Of a stretch of 64,000 bases of DNA, positions 13,101 to 22,399 are shown in pieces; the stretch's first letter is position 1; each line of letters opens with the position of its first letter. The notes under the pieces are model-generated. The model was not told where the DNA came from and did no database searches. It saw nothing but the letters and a program-made list of their open reading frames with translations. A program made the position numbers and the translations under genes. The DNA is from Mytilus galloprovincialis (lineage: Eukaryota; Mollusca; Bivalvia; Mytilida; Mytilidae): contig NC_134840.1 in the NCBI RefSeq assembly GCF_965363235.1, positions 91,214,416 to 91,278,415 of the forward strand, in the 5' to 3' direction.

Positions 13101-16100
13101 TGCCCAACCTAGTGAAGCAGCGATAAGGAACTGAGTTACGGTCAAAAACATTAGCTTCTTTGAAACCTGAAATTTCACAGGCACTTGATTGTTTACTTGA
13201 CGAAATTCATTCAGCCACTGATGCCAAGGTTTTACGGGCGTCAATAAAAGACAAACATTTTGACAGAAGTGCAAAAAAAGACAGGTAGTATAAGAACTGG
13301 TCGTCAAACAAAGTGTTGTATTTTATGTAAGCAAGCAGGTCGTCCGTCCAAACATTTTTAAGTACTTGTAAATATTTACCTGATAAAGACAAACAATATA
13401 TGTCCAGAGTAAGGCAATCTTATTGTACAGAAGTAGGTGATAGTGAGTCTGAGGACAATGTTGATAATGAACAAGTCGCATTTTTAAATGATAATGTAGG
13501 TCCTAGTAAGCTTAGAGTTGTATCTGCTTTAAGACGGGTGAGCACTAAACAGCCCCCTTACTTTAAGGCATTTTTTAAACATTTCCCGCTTGAGCTAACA
13601 CTAGATACGGGTGCTGAGGTGAATATAATAAAAGCTTCTTCCGCGGATTACATCGGCGTAACAATCAAGAAAAGCAACCATTCCACTAGATACAAGCTGA
13701 CGGTGTTACCCCGTTAAGGGCATACGATACAGTTTTGAACCTGTATTTACAAGTTGCTGAAAATTTGCATATAGGCTATTTTTTACCTGATTAAATCAAA
13801 TATGTAATAAAAAATATACCTTCATGTGCTACTTTTTGAGTAAAATGAGGTCGAAATTTTGTATATTTGCTCAAAATTCAGATTTGTGTCTGTATTTTCT
13901 TTTTCGAAAGAAAGACATAACTTTTTTGTTTTAAAAGATAAACACAAATTGTTTTTTGTTAAATAATCGGTAATTTCTGTATTTTATAAGTATCATTAAA
14001 AATTATGCAATTTTTATTCCGAAATAACTCTATATTTATCAAATGTTCATGAATAGAGGAAAAAACGTCATTTTTTGCTGCATGTTTATCAAAATTAAAA
14101 AAAAGTTTTATAAAATTTGGGTCACATAATCTCCTTGCAAAATGAAACAAATTGCTGTTTTAAAAAATAGGGGTCCATGCACTCGTTTTCAAATTAAATC
14201 AGTTTGAATGATAAAAATCAGTCGAAAAATGCATCTTTTCCCGATATGTCATAGTTTGACGTCGCGAAAATTACATTTTACGTTAGCAACGTCATTACCT
14301 TCCCTGTAACTGTATCGTATGCCCTTAAATATAGTTGGTGAATGTCATTTCACACTTTCGAGAGACGGAATCGAGTTACAGTTAGAGGCCCTAGTAGTGA
14401 ACGAGTCGACTTGGACGTTGATATACTCGCCGGTATCCCTTTCATGTCATCGAACGACATTGCGATTTTCCCTAGCAAACATAAAATCGTAATACGCGAC
14501 AAGGTAACTGTTTATGTATGGTTGCCCAAACGAAGAAATTAACTCTAGTAATACTCGCGTACGTAGAACACAGGCCTTTCTTATGCGGGCTCCATCAGCA
14601 AGTTCAGTAGTTTGGCCAGGATGGTACGGCGAATACGCCATCCCATCGGAAATAGAATTGGATTGCATTCTCGCGATCGAGCCTCACACTGACGCTTCTC
14701 GTACGAAAGATTGGCCCAGTCCGCAAATTGCTCAGTCCGTCGCAGGCAAAATACGCATAGTGAATAACACGTCCGTACCGCAGTTCATACAACGAAATGA
14801 ACATTTCTGTCGAGTACGACTTACGACTACCATAGACAACGCACCAGAGGCTCCGGACAATATCCGTCACATAAAAACAGCAAACTACATAGACACAACA
14901 CATACTTCCCAATTTTTCAAACAAGTCTCTGTAGACCCAGATAATTTACTTAGTCCAGATCTCCAAACCCAGTTTAATGAACTTCTGCGAAAGTTCAGTG
15001 AAGTTTTAAGCCCTAACTTTGAAGGTTATAATTGGGAAATAGGTCCTTTTGAAGCATCTGTTAATATGGGTCCTGTCCAGCCTCCCCAAAGGAAAGGTAG
15101 AATGCCACAATATTCAAAAAATAATTTGGTAGAACTCCAAAACAAATTTGACGAATTGGAATGTAAAGGAGTGTTCCGTAAACCCGAAGACGTCGGAATT
15201 TCAGTCGAGTATATTAACCCTTCATTTCTTGTCAAAAAAGCTTCCGGTGGTTTCCGACTTATAACGGCATTTGCCTATGTTGGCTGATATAGTAAGCCGC
15301 AACCCTCTCTTATGCCCGACGTGGATTCCACGCTCCGTACGATCTCACAGTGGAAATATATAATCAAATCTGATCTTACGAGGGCATTTTACCAAATCCC
15401 CCTGGCAAAAGATTCGATGCAATATTGCGGAGTCGCGACCCCTTACCGTGGAGTTCTCATATATACATGTGCGATGGGAATGCCTGGTTCCGAAACGGCT
15501 CTTGAAGAAACTAATGTGTCGTATAGTGGGGGATTTCTTACAAAAAGGTTGCGTAGCTAAGTTGGCAGATGACTTATTTTGTGGCGGTAATACCCCGGAG
15601 GAGCTTTTGTACAATTGGGAGTGCGTTCTTCAGTCGCTACAAAAATTAGGAATTTGCCTAGCAAAACTGTTATTTGCCCAAAATCGATAACAATCCTAGG
15701 TTGGATTTGGTCACAGGGTTCAATTTCCGCTATCACACACAGAGTAGCAACACTAGCCTCGTGTCCCGTACCAGACACTGTGCGGGGTCTTCGGTCATTT
15801 ATCGGTGCGTTCAAGATGCTAAGCCGCGTCATACCGAATTGTTCCAACTTAATAGCCCCATTAGAAGAGAAAATAAGTGGTATGAAATCAGCTGACAAAA
15901 TTATTTGGTCCGACATGCTAAGAGAACATTTCGAGTTTGCCAAAAAGTCTCTGAGCTCCCGTAAAGCCATCACGCTACCTAAATGCAGTGATCAACTGTG
16001 GATAGTCACAGACGGGTCTGTGGTATCGGAGCGACCCTATACATAAATCGTGACGGTAAAGTGTCCTTAGCAGGAATTTTCAGTGCTAAGTTGCGTAAAC

Positions 16101-19100
16101 ATCAAGTGTTGTGACTACCGTGTGAAATCGAAGCGCTTTCCATTGCCGCTAGTGTCAAACATTTCAGTCAAAACTGCAAGCTAATGTGTTGACAGACAGT
16201 AAACCATGCGTACAGGGATTTGAAAAACTATGTCGCGGTGAATTTTCGGCCAGTCCGCGTGTCACATCGTTTCTTTCCGTTGTAAGCCGATACCAGGTTA
16301 GCGTCAACCATTTTCCGGTCGTGCAAATATTCCATCCGACTTTGCAAGCAGAAACGCACCCGTTTGTACAGAGCCTAATTGTCAGGTGTGTTGCTTTATA
16401 TCGCGTACCGAAGATTCTATCGTTTGAACCGTAAGCATTCAAGACGTTCTCAATGACGAATTTCGTTTACCTTTCACAACCAGGTCGGCCTGGATTAATA
16501 TTCAATCAGAATGCCCTGATCTTAGGCGCACTCACGCTCTTTTAAAGCTAGGCACTCGGCCCTCCAAAAAACTGACAAACATCAAAGACGTCAAACGTTA
16601 CCTGAATGTTGCATCAATCGCCAAAGACGGTTTATTAGTTGTTCGGCGTTGTGATCCTCTTGCTCAACCCAACGAATTGATCATTGTTCCACGTAGCGTT
16701 CTTGACGGACTCGTCACCGCTCTACATATTAAGTTGGACCATTTGTCGAAACACCAATTAAACCTCGTCTTAAAAGGTCACTTTTACGCTTTAGATATGC
16801 CAAAGGCGGCCGAACAGGCTAGTGAGATGGGGTAATACAATTATTGACACCTTTAAAGCCTTTAAACGGGGTCAGTGTTGTCGTTCGAGTTGACCAGGGC
16901 CCAGGTTTTCGCCCTTTATGTGACGATTCATATTTAAAGCAACTCAACATATCAATTGAAATTGGCCGTGTTAAAAATCAGAACAAAAATCCAGTTGCCA
17001 ATAAAGCCATCGCTGAGCTCGAAGACGAGTTACTTCATGAGGAACGCAATCGTTCTCCTCTATCTGAAAATACACTAGTTATTACTCTTGCGAGACTAAA
17101 TTCAAGGCTTCGCCGGCGTGGATTGTCCTCCCGCGAACTATGGACTCAAAGAAGTCAGTTTACTCGTGAACAATTGCCAATTTCTGACATGAACCTTATT
17201 CGCGCACAGCACGAGGCCCGAAATAAAAATCACGGATTTAGCGAAATTCCTAAATGCAGTCGACCCGGTCGTCCGACCCCTGATATTACTAAAGGGGATT
17301 TGGTTTACCTTTATACCGGCAGGTCAAAGACCCAATTGCGAGATCGGTACCTTGTTGTAGCGCGTGATGGCGAATGGTGTTTCATAAAAAAATTCTCAGG
17401 CAATCAACTCTGCGCCTCGTCCTACAAAGTAAAACTTTCGGAATGTTATAAAGTTTTAAACACTATAAGTGTCCAGCGAAATCCAAGATATTCTCAAAAC
17501 GTATACAATCAGGAGTCTGATTCAGATGACCATGACGAAGATAGCCTTCCTGGGCCTATCCGTGACCTACCACCAGATCGTGCGGAGCCCCCGCCTATTC
17601 TTATTTGCGAAAATACCGACGATGTTGAAAATCTGGACGAGCCGACTGCGCAACCTGATAATAGTCTCGAACTTGACTTGACACTTAGTAACTCCAGCAA
17701 TGAACAAGATAATAAAACGTTCTCCGTAAGCGCTCCGAATTGAAAACGCCAGCCCGGTTTAAAGATTTCATTTCCTTTTAAATTTAATGCTCACTCGTCA
17801 CCTTGGGTTAATTGTTTGCTTAGAGATACGTCATATTTCTTTCTGTATTTCATTTACTGCTCATGTTATGTTTATTACAATGTATATGCAAAGTATTTTT
17901 TGCTTAACAACTTGTACAATAATATGCATTCGATGAAGATATAGACTTTAAAGGAGAAAAAAAATGTCAGAATTATTTTGTTTCTAATTGATAGTTATGT
18001 GTTTAGTTTATGCATATTGATAACATTTATTTTCAATCATTTTCTTACAATAGATTAGTTGACAATTGTAAAGAGAAAGAGAGCGACTGTAAAGGAGAAA
18101 AGAAGTTGCGCCAATGTATTGTATTGATTATCACATGTATTGATTTGTATTATCTCCCTTACTCCATGTGTCATGATTATACATATATGATTGATGGGTT
18201 ATTTCACTTTACTGTTTACCGCCTCACGATCATTATTAAATGTGCCTTTCTAACGATCACATGTGTTATAGTTTTCTCTGCTTACTGGCGGAGGGCTTAA
18301 ACATATTGTCGTCTCTCCTTGATAGAGACTCTCTTTATAATATAGCAGTGATCGCCTAGGAGAAGAAACTTGAAATTGATAGTCAATAACAAATACACTG
18401 TATAGTAAACGTAGCGAAAATAATGGAATTTATTAGAAAAATAATAATAACGGACTTTGGAAACAGTGGCGGATCCAGAAATTTTCATAAGTGGGGCCCA
18501 CTGACTGACCTAAGAGGGGACCCGCTCCAGTCACGCTTCAATGATTCCCTATATAAGCAACCAAATTTTTTCCCAAAGGGGGGGGGGGGGGCGGGCCCCC
18601 TGGGCCCCCCTAAATCCGCCTCTGGGAAACAAGGGAGCGGGGTTAAACTGTTTCCAAGTACTTATGAGCTTTGATACCTTTTCTGAAATTCTCCAGACAC
18701 AAAATCTTATACAAAAATTCTTCCTACAACAGTTTACATACTTTCAACCAAGCTCTAAATGCCCGCGATTTCGCGAGTGTGTTCTAGTTGTATAGAAACT
18801 ATCAGGGCACTTTACATTGAGGTTGTTAAAGGAATCTGTCATGATAAGAACATGCAATAACAAAAATGTACTAGTATAACGCTGTTTAAAATGAACACGT
18901 TGCTGGTTGTTACTCAGGGTTGTTATAACACATATACGTTAAGATAAAATTTAAAAGTTCTATACACCACCAGAGCATTCATAAATGTCTATAAATCACA
19001 GGTGACGATAGATATAATTGCTTTTCTAAGTTACAATGTCTTAAAGCCCCAGTCACATTGTCACGTTTCAAGAGCTACGTTTTACTACGTTTTGAAAGCG

Positions 19101-20809
19101 TAACGAAGCGGGAATATATGTAACGAAGCGAATCGAAACGTAGTGACCCTTTGTTCAAAACAGAACCTGCCCTGTAAGTTTTGAAAATTCAACAACAAAC
19201 GTTGCGTAAATTGAAACAAAGTAGAAACCTAGCAAATACGTATCAAAGCTTAGCGGAATGTAACAAAACGTGATTACTACGTATCGAAACGTAACAATGC
19301 GTGGTGGATACGTGGATCTTTATATATATAACGTTCTTATACGTAGCGAAACGTGATAAGAACGCAGCACAAACCTAGGAAACCCTAGGTTTCAAAATAA
19401 CGGGACATTTTTATTCAAAACGTTGTTGAAACGTAGCATTTTAAAACGGAATAAAACGTGACAGTGTGACTGGGGCTTTACGTTAAACGTATTGTATATA
19501 ATAGACTTTATTTTTCATCGAAGTACATTGTAGTAATTAATGTATACCTCCATCGCCATGAGCGGCAAGAAAGACATTCCCTTTGTGTCCATTAACTATC
19601 ACCTGGCTTAGTGCTTTGGCAAATGCTAGCGGCATCTGTAGTATAGTAGGTTGATCATCAAGGACAACTACCATCAATGTCTGGTTACTTTGCTTTACTA
19701 GTGCATCAGCTACAATATATTTAGAAAATATGCACATAATATTTTATTTATCTATAGCTATGCCAAATGATGAACACAAGATAAATTTGTTTTACTTTAA
19801 ATTGATTTGATGAATTATTTCAAAATAAGCACTTTGTATATATAACAAAATTCAGTTCGGCAACAACATTGTTTGTTTTTTTTTTTTTTTATTTATAGCC
19901 AATTCCGGATAAAAAAAATTGGATACAATGGTTGCCGCCTTAAAAAACATTGTGTGCATATATTGAAGATATAACAATGAGTTGATCAGTTCCTGTAAAT
20001 TTCAATGAAAATATTGAATAAAAGAAGATGATGGTGGATTTGCGAATTTCGTCCAAGGCAAATATAATATGCATAACGAAAAATGTTATATGAAATGCTC
20101 TCAATTATGCACTCTTTTATTGTTGCTATGTTCATTTGTACACAGCCTGCTTTATTTCTCAGCAAACATTACTGACTTGTATTAAAGTAAAGACCGCTGG
20201 TCACGCTGAGTTGGATTTTTAACGCGTTAGTTCACAAGGTATTAGTCCACAGTACGACATATCACCATACTCCGACACATTATAATAACTCCGAACCGAC
20301 CAGATTGTGTATTACCCCTAAACTCCGAATCCTGTGCTCGTGGTAGGGACACGCAATCATGAGACCTGCAATGTGGTTTTATTCATGCTGTTTTTTACAA
20401 TTTACCAATCTTGAGTTGATTTTTTACGAATGAGTTACACTGATTAATTGGTTAAATGATCGGTTCTTACTATTACGTAATAGCATAAGCATTGTGACAA
20501 CGTACATTTACGGGAAAGTGCACGAATTCGAAAGGGGTATTTTGTAAGTACTAGTAATTTAATTTCGCATTAAACAACAAGTTTGTTTTGGATTAAGCAA
20601 AATATCATATAAACTAGTCAGCTAATTGAACATACTAGTACTGTATCCTTACCCAGTGGTTTGTACGATGATCCTGGTATATCCTTTGCTGGAATGAGAA
20701 TGATAGCATATTCAGGTGCTGTGCCATAAGATTTGAAAATATTCATAGATACGGCAGAACACAAATAAAGCTGCAGAAAAGATAAAGCTGCTAAACACAA
20801 TATGTTCAT
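799..20809 (-). CDS. Secreted alpha/beta-hydrolase-like protein, probable pseudoenzyme (seven exons)
   Basis: Seven exons join with canonical GT/AG sites and matching phases for exons 1-5 (phases 1,1,2,0), giving about 450 residues. Residues 1-20 form a signal peptide ([20 protein letters not shown]), implying secretion or an endomembrane location. Residues 60-115 contain a hydrophobic strand (LMVVVL) and then a nucleophile-elbow-like turn, A-H-G104-D-G-G. The acid loop S-G-D150-L-D-G follows at 148-153, and G-V-N-Y191-G-Q-F occurs where related hydrolases have an N-H motif. Order and spacing match a chlorophyllase/dienelactone-hydrolase-like fold, but serine and histidine appear replaced, so hydrolysis is doubtful. 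The C-terminal third is unrecognised. No substrate can be named. Introns total about 18.7 kb, crowded with transposons. A missing exon between 5 and 6 is possible. Confidence 0.7.
1375..1440 (-). repeat. Retrozyme fragment with half a hammerhead
   Basis: On the minus strand the segment reads ACGCGCGTC|TGGCGTAC followed by TTATAATCCTGGTAC, matching the post-cleavage region of the repeat at 47.8 kb. The CTGATGA and stem II half is missing. It lies in intron 6 of the hydrolase-like gene. Confidence 0.55.
2404..2582 (-). CDS. Exon 6 of hydrolase-like gene, acceptor ambiguous
   Basis: Encodes [20 protein letters not shown] and about 36 further residues to CQDINQ, then donor ATCAG|GTATAT at 2402-2403. 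The best acceptor, gggttttag|AT at 2583-2584, does not match the phase 0 left by exon 5. A weaker acceptor, tttaaag|ATAAAC, starting the exon at 2571 keeps the frame open. Either that site is used or a small exon between 2600 and 7900 is missing. Confidence 0.6.
2677..2956. mobile_element. TTAA-flanked MITE, 272 bases, 16-base perfect TIRs
   Basis: GGTGGTACCTAACACT at 2681-2696 is exactly inverted at 2937-2952, and TTAA flanks both ends (2677-2680, 2953-2956). TTAA duplication is the hallmark of piggyBac-type transposition, although a TA duplication with a slightly longer TIR is also possible. No coding capacity. It lies in intron 5 of the hydrolase-like gene. The perfect TIRs suggest a fairly recent or well-conserved copy. 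Confidence 0.8.
3117..3392. repeat. Recent 138-base tandem duplication
   Basis: The block from cattctttta to aacctctat at 3117-3254 is repeated at 3255-3392. I see one substitution (tcctgttac versus tcctattac), so the duplication is very young. Confidence 0.85.
4339..4545 (+). pseudogene. LINE ORF1 remnant with partial PHD finger
   Basis: Residues [20 protein letters not shown] and, further on, WICSSC carry the second half of a PHD finger (CDKWVH-x2-C, W-x-C-x2-C). The first cysteine pairs are lost or lie in another frame upstream. PHD fingers occur in the first ORF or N-terminus of several LINE clades in molluscs. Confidence 0.6.
4716..5225 (+). pseudogene. LINE endonuclease (EEP) domain
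   Basis: The frame covers the middle and end of an apurinic-like endonuclease: [12 protein letters not shown] (normally xxETWL, so the metal-binding Glu reads Lys), AFYRPPS, and [13 protein letters not shown] with the catalytic D-x-N. The frame ends at a stop at 5223 before the terminal SDH motif. It nicks target DNA for target-primed reverse transcription in active relatives. Confidence 0.8.
5542..6640 (+). pseudogene. LINE reverse transcriptase, broken
   Basis: Motifs appear across successive open pieces: a lysine-rich linker (5542-5856), [12 protein letters not shown] and [18 protein letters not shown] (6106-6384), a stop between LLDFA and [11 protein letters not shown], then [20 protein letters not shown] (6397-6621) and ADDCLLYRP near 6620 in a shifted frame. 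The YADD-type catalytic box is recognisable as (F)ADD. Confidence 0.8.
6791..7435 (+). pseudogene. LINE ORF2 C-terminal region
   Basis: [20 protein letters not shown] and later [20 protein letters not shown] match the C-terminal block typical of CR1/L2-like ORF2 proteins (LxWxxLxxRR, then a K-Y-SF-P-x2-W/C-N-x-L/I-P run). The start of this open stretch is in the wrong frame for the motif upstream, showing at least one frameshift before about 7100. Confidence 0.75.
7911..8018 (-). CDS. Exon 5 of hydrolase-like gene
   Basis: This exon lies in a frame without its own long ORF. Acceptor ttgttttag|CCTCTT and donor GTGGAG|GTAAAT bound 108 bases that stay open in the phase set by exon 4 and encode 36 residues ([20 protein letters not shown] and onward). 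The fit of phase and splice sites on both sides is the main support. Confidence 0.6.
8337..8607 (-). CDS. Exon 4 of hydrolase-like gene
   Basis: Acceptor atattttag|GGAATT and donor TTGCAA|GTAAGT, phase 2 in and phase 0 out. The codon across the join is GAG. It encodes [17 protein letters not shown] near its start, where the conserved N-H of related hydrolases reads N-Y, then a hydrophobic [14 protein letters not shown] segment and a helix-prone tail. Confidence 0.75.
8678..9769. mobile_element. TIR element about 1.09 kb, non-autonomous
   Basis: AAGGTCTTTCCTTTTT at 8678 onward is inverted at the right end (gaaaaaggaaagacctt to 9769), and the right TIR is itself a hairpin because ggtctttcctta precedes it at 9739. 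Inside are three diverged subrepeats of about 110 bases around ggttgctaaggacaaaaat (8763, 8872, 8968) and mollusc-repeat words such as tgaccttgacc. No coding sequence is seen. No clear target duplication. It begins 70 bases upstream of exon 4 of the hydrolase-like gene. Confidence 0.65.
9872..10030 (+). mobile_element. tRNA-derived SINE, bivalve type
   Basis: The head has a Pol III A-box-like ggttggcttcgcgg (9876), an anticodon-stem-like ccctccttgagtgcgggagg and a degraded B box (gtgcttttaatcccc). The body continues aaccaaaaactttaac and ctaaacacacaacatttagt, words I remember from a SINE widespread in bivalves. The 3' end is not sharply defined. It lies in intron 3 of the hydrolase-like gene. 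Confidence 0.6.
10155..10346 (+). repeat. Penelope-tail family repeat (family B) fragment
   Basis: Shares aaaatcacaaaaatactgaa, aaagtccctaataaaatggc-like words and cctgacttggtacaggcatt with the copies at 24.8, 31.96, 37.98 and 48.8 kb. At two of those sites the family sits directly 3' of Penelope-like RT sequence, so I read it as the element's tail. The open frame across it is fortuitous. Confidence 0.65.
10483..10657 (-). CDS. Exon 3 of hydrolase-like gene: catalytic-acid loop region
   Basis: Acceptor tattcaag|GTCAGG and donor TTCGA|GTAAGT. Phase 1 from exon 2 gives GGT at the join. It encodes the helix after the elbow (QVVAAFG) and [14 protein letters not shown], whose Asp-containing loop resembles the acid loop of alpha/beta hydrolases. 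Intron 2 upstream is 8.9 kb and holds the Ty3/Gypsy fossil. Confidence 0.75.
10740..12160. other. Intron 2 sequence without recognised content
   Basis: AT-rich intronic DNA between exon 3 and the LTR element. The short open frames here have no motif and no usable splice context. I see no RNA gene or repeat family. Confidence 0.5.
12168..12353 (+). repeat. 5' LTR (detectable part)
   Basis: Aligns with 18108-18293, about 97 percent identical by eye, ending at cttactggcg in both. Left of 12168 similarity fades, so the true LTR may start further upstream. Both carry a stretch with ttatctccctt, a word frequent in molluscan repeats. Confidence 0.8.
12506..13395 (+). pseudogene. gag-like region of the LTR fossil
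   Basis: Begins with [20 protein letters not shown] and continues through a helix-rich stretch to a cysteine-containing CXXC knuckle-like segment near 13310-13375. Recognisable only by position and partial resemblance to Gypsy Gag. Broken. Confidence 0.6.
13590..13716 (+). pseudogene. Aspartic protease region of the LTR fossil
   Basis: [15 protein letters not shown] holds the D-T-G catalytic triplet of retroelement proteases. The region is cut by the MITE immediately downstream. Confidence 0.75.
13718..14324. mobile_element. TTAA-flanked MITE, 607 bases, nested in the LTR fossil
   Basis: GGGCATACGATACAGTT at 13718-13734 is inverted at 14308-14324, with TTAA on both sides (13714-13717 and 14325-14328). 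The interior is AT-rich without coding sequence. A related copy lies at 27450-27892. The nesting shows this family moved after the LTR element inserted. Confidence 0.8.
14514..16440 (+). pseudogene. Reverse transcriptase and RNase H region of the LTR fossil
   Basis: Contains the RT stretches [39 protein letters not shown] and [15 protein letters not shown], and RNase H-like LWIVTDGSV and [20 protein letters not shown]. All fit Ty3/Gypsy order. Spread over several frames and broken. Confidence 0.8.
16480..17743 (+). pseudogene. Integrase region of the LTR fossil
   Basis: Includes the C-terminal catalytic-core part ([20 protein letters not shown]) and the SH3-like integrase tail ([20 protein letters not shown]), followed by an acidic, Pro- and Asp-rich end. 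The N-terminal zinc-binding part is not clear. Broken. Confidence 0.75.
18108..18293 (+). repeat. 3' LTR (detectable part)
   Basis: Partner of 12168-12353, with six differences over about 187 bases. After the shared cttactggcg the flanks differ, which marks the right boundary of the element. Confidence 0.8.
18464..18624. mobile_element. Short TIR element (MITE), 161 bases
   Basis: CAGTGGCGGATCCAG at the left is matched by inverted CTAAATCCGCCTCTG at the right, with GGAAA on both sides (18459-18463, 18625-18629). Ends beginning CAG and the G-rich GGCGGAT motif resemble hAT-like MITEs seen across animals, but the duplication is 5 rather than 8 bases. A run of ten or more G lies inside (about 18580-18592). 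Confidence 0.65.
18764..18787 (+). mobile_element. Helitron 3' terminus
   Basis: A short palindrome CGCGATTTCGCG is followed by AGTGTGTT and CTAG, then T. This is the hairpin-plus-CTRR end of Helitrons, and the TGTGTTCTAG word is shared with the fuller element ending at 27426. The 5' end of this copy was not found. Confidence 0.6.
19044..19478. mobile_element. MITE, 435 bases, long TIRs, TA duplication
   Basis: AAGCCCCAGTCACATTGTCACG at 19044 is inverted at 19454-19478 with one difference over about 25 bases; TA flanks both ends. The interior repeats variants of ACGTAGCGAAACGT in both directions, so much of the element can fold back on itself. TA duplication fits a Tc1/mariner-type source. 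It lies in intron 2, 70 bases from exon 2 of the hydrolase-like gene. Confidence 0.75.
19548..19709 (-). CDS. Exon 2 of hydrolase-like gene: central strand and nucleophile elbow
   Basis: Acceptor tattgtag|CTGATG at 19710-19711 and donor GGAG|GTATAC at 19546-19547. The reading frame continues exon 1 with a GCT codon across the junction. It encodes a hydrophobic strand, LMVVVLDDQ, and ends with FLAAHGDGG. In the family this turn is normally G-H-S-x-G-G; here glycine takes the serine position. Confidence 0.7.
20653..20809 (-). CDS. Exon 1 of hydrolase-like gene: start codon and signal peptide
   Basis: Starts at the ATG ending at 20809 and encodes a hydrophobic signal peptide followed by about 32 residues (to SSYKPL). 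It ends at donor GG|GTAAGG (20652-20651), leaving phase 1. The donor is close to consensus. This is the only upstream ATG in frame with a convincing secretory leader, which supports the start choice. Confidence 0.7.
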
Positions 20810-20841
20810 TGTTATAGCTATAATAACTACAAATAAGCACT

Positions 20842-20863
20842 ATATATATATATATATATATAG
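20842..20863. promoter_or_regulatory. (TA)n microsatellite, possible TATA element upstream of exon 1
   Basis: A run of about eleven TA units lies 30-55 bases upstream of the start codon of the hydrolase-like gene on the minus strand. It could supply a TATA box, but such runs are common here. Confidence 0.25.
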
Positions 20864-21519
20864 AATTACTTATCGGAAAGGAATAAGAATATTTGACACA
20901 GGCGAGATAATTTTTGAAATCGGACAGGTGCTTGGATTTCCATACTGTATTCTATTAGTAGAAATTAATTGTTTGTAAATATCACGGTGGCATATCATGA
21001 TTATGTTTTTGTTCACAAGAGATATGCAAATGAACCCCCCAAAAATAGAAGCACTATGTATACTAGTCAACAAAAGAAACGATACAAGACAATGTAGTGT
21101 CTTAATATAAGGACATTGAATACGTTGTACCAAGGTAGATAACTGATCATTTACAGAATGTTATTTTCTAATCAAAACCGTTTATTTAGAACAAATACGC
21201 GATTTTTTACATTTTTTTTTTTATTTCAAATATCGGGTTTTCACCTTAAAATTCAAAAATCATAAAACTATAAGTTTAAAAATGGTCTGCTTAAAAATTT
21301 CGAAGGCTTTTTACTTACTACTTAATTCTCATTTTCGAAATTAAGTACCGACTTTTGTAATCATTTTCCGCAAAATTAATCTAACCTATTATGTTCACTA
21401 ACACGGCATTTTCTCACTTTTCAATTTGGTAAGATTCTTTTAATCACATGCATTTGCTGTTCTTAGGGATGAATGATGGATCATATTTACCTTACCACGT
21501 CCTGTGTTTTTAAGGCCCA

Positions 21520-22385
21520 TTTATGGCCATTACGTTTTCTGGTCCCTGCGTCCGTTCGTTCGTCCGTCTGTCCCGCTTCAGGTTAAAGTTTTTGGTCAAG
21601 GTAGTTTTTGATGAATTTGAAGTCCTATCAACTTGAAACTTGGAACACATGTTCCTTATGCTATGGTCTTTCTTATTTGATGCCAAACTAGAGTTTTTAC
21701 CCCCAAATTCATGGTCCACCGAACAAAGAAAATGAAAGTGCGATTGGGGCATCCTTCTACAATTGTTTGTTGTGTTTACTTGTATCAATCTGATGGGTTA
21801 ATTGATAGTGATGAGTTCCGAGACTGTTGTATTTAAACTTGTAAGCTTTGCTATTTTTACATTTCTTCTTCCTTAAATTGCATGTTTTCCTGTGTTGAAT
21901 TAGGATCAAATTCAGATGTGTTTTTGTTACTTGTGTCCCTGTTCTTTATTTATATACATCAATCAAATAACCCATAATTATTTTCCATAAAATATAAAAC
22001 ATTTACCCTTAAAAATTTGAATGCTATGTAAGTTAAACTTTGTTAGCGTGATATTTGATGAAGTTGAAGTCCAATCAACTTAAAACTTAGTACACATGTT
22101 CCTTATGATATAATCTACCTAATTTTAATGCCAAATTAAAGATTTTCTTCCATTTTCACGGTCCATTGAACATAGAAAATGAAAGTGCAAGTTTCAGGTT
22201 AAAGTTTTTGGTCAAGGTAGTTTTTGATGAAGGTGAAGTCCAATCAACTTGAAACTTAGTACACATGTTCCCTATGATAATTATGATCTTTCTAGTTTTA
22301 ATGCCAAATTAGAGATTTTCCTCCATTTTCACAGTCCATTGAACATAGAAAATGAAGTGCGGATTGGGCAACCGTGTACTATGGA
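21520..22385. repeat. Diverged tandem repeats, bivalve dispersed family
   Basis: The block with ggttaaagtttttggtcaag, gaagtccaatcaacttgaaa and acacatgttcc occurs three times, from about 21580, 22030 and 22195, each 150-200 bases long. It begins with a gtccgttcgttcgtccgtctg segment. The copies differ considerably. I recognise this as a common mollusc interspersed repeat. No coding sequence. Confidence 0.65.
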
Positions 22386-22399
22386 CACATTCTTGTTTT

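Larger units (their letters stand above)
12168..18293 (+). mobile_element. Broken Ty3/Gypsy LTR retrotransposon (fossil)
   Basis: A recognisable LTR element: matching ends at 12168-12353 and 18108-18293, a gag-like region with a zinc-knuckle-like stretch, aspartic protease, reverse transcriptase, RNase H and integrase in Ty3/Gypsy order. The proteins resemble the K02A2.6-type Gypsy lineage common in aquatic animals. It is clearly broken, with on the order of a dozen or more interruptions, and a 607-base TTAA-flanked MITE has inserted between protease and RT. The two LTR copies differ at 6 of about 187 aligned bases (about 3 percent), so insertion is moderately recent on a geological scale. 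It lies in intron 2 of the hydrolase-like gene, opposite in strand. Confidence 0.85.

Noticed and set aside
19042-19480. Regulatory island of repeated CRE-like TACGT motifs
   Set aside because: The motifs are part of a MITE with clear TIRs and TA duplication.
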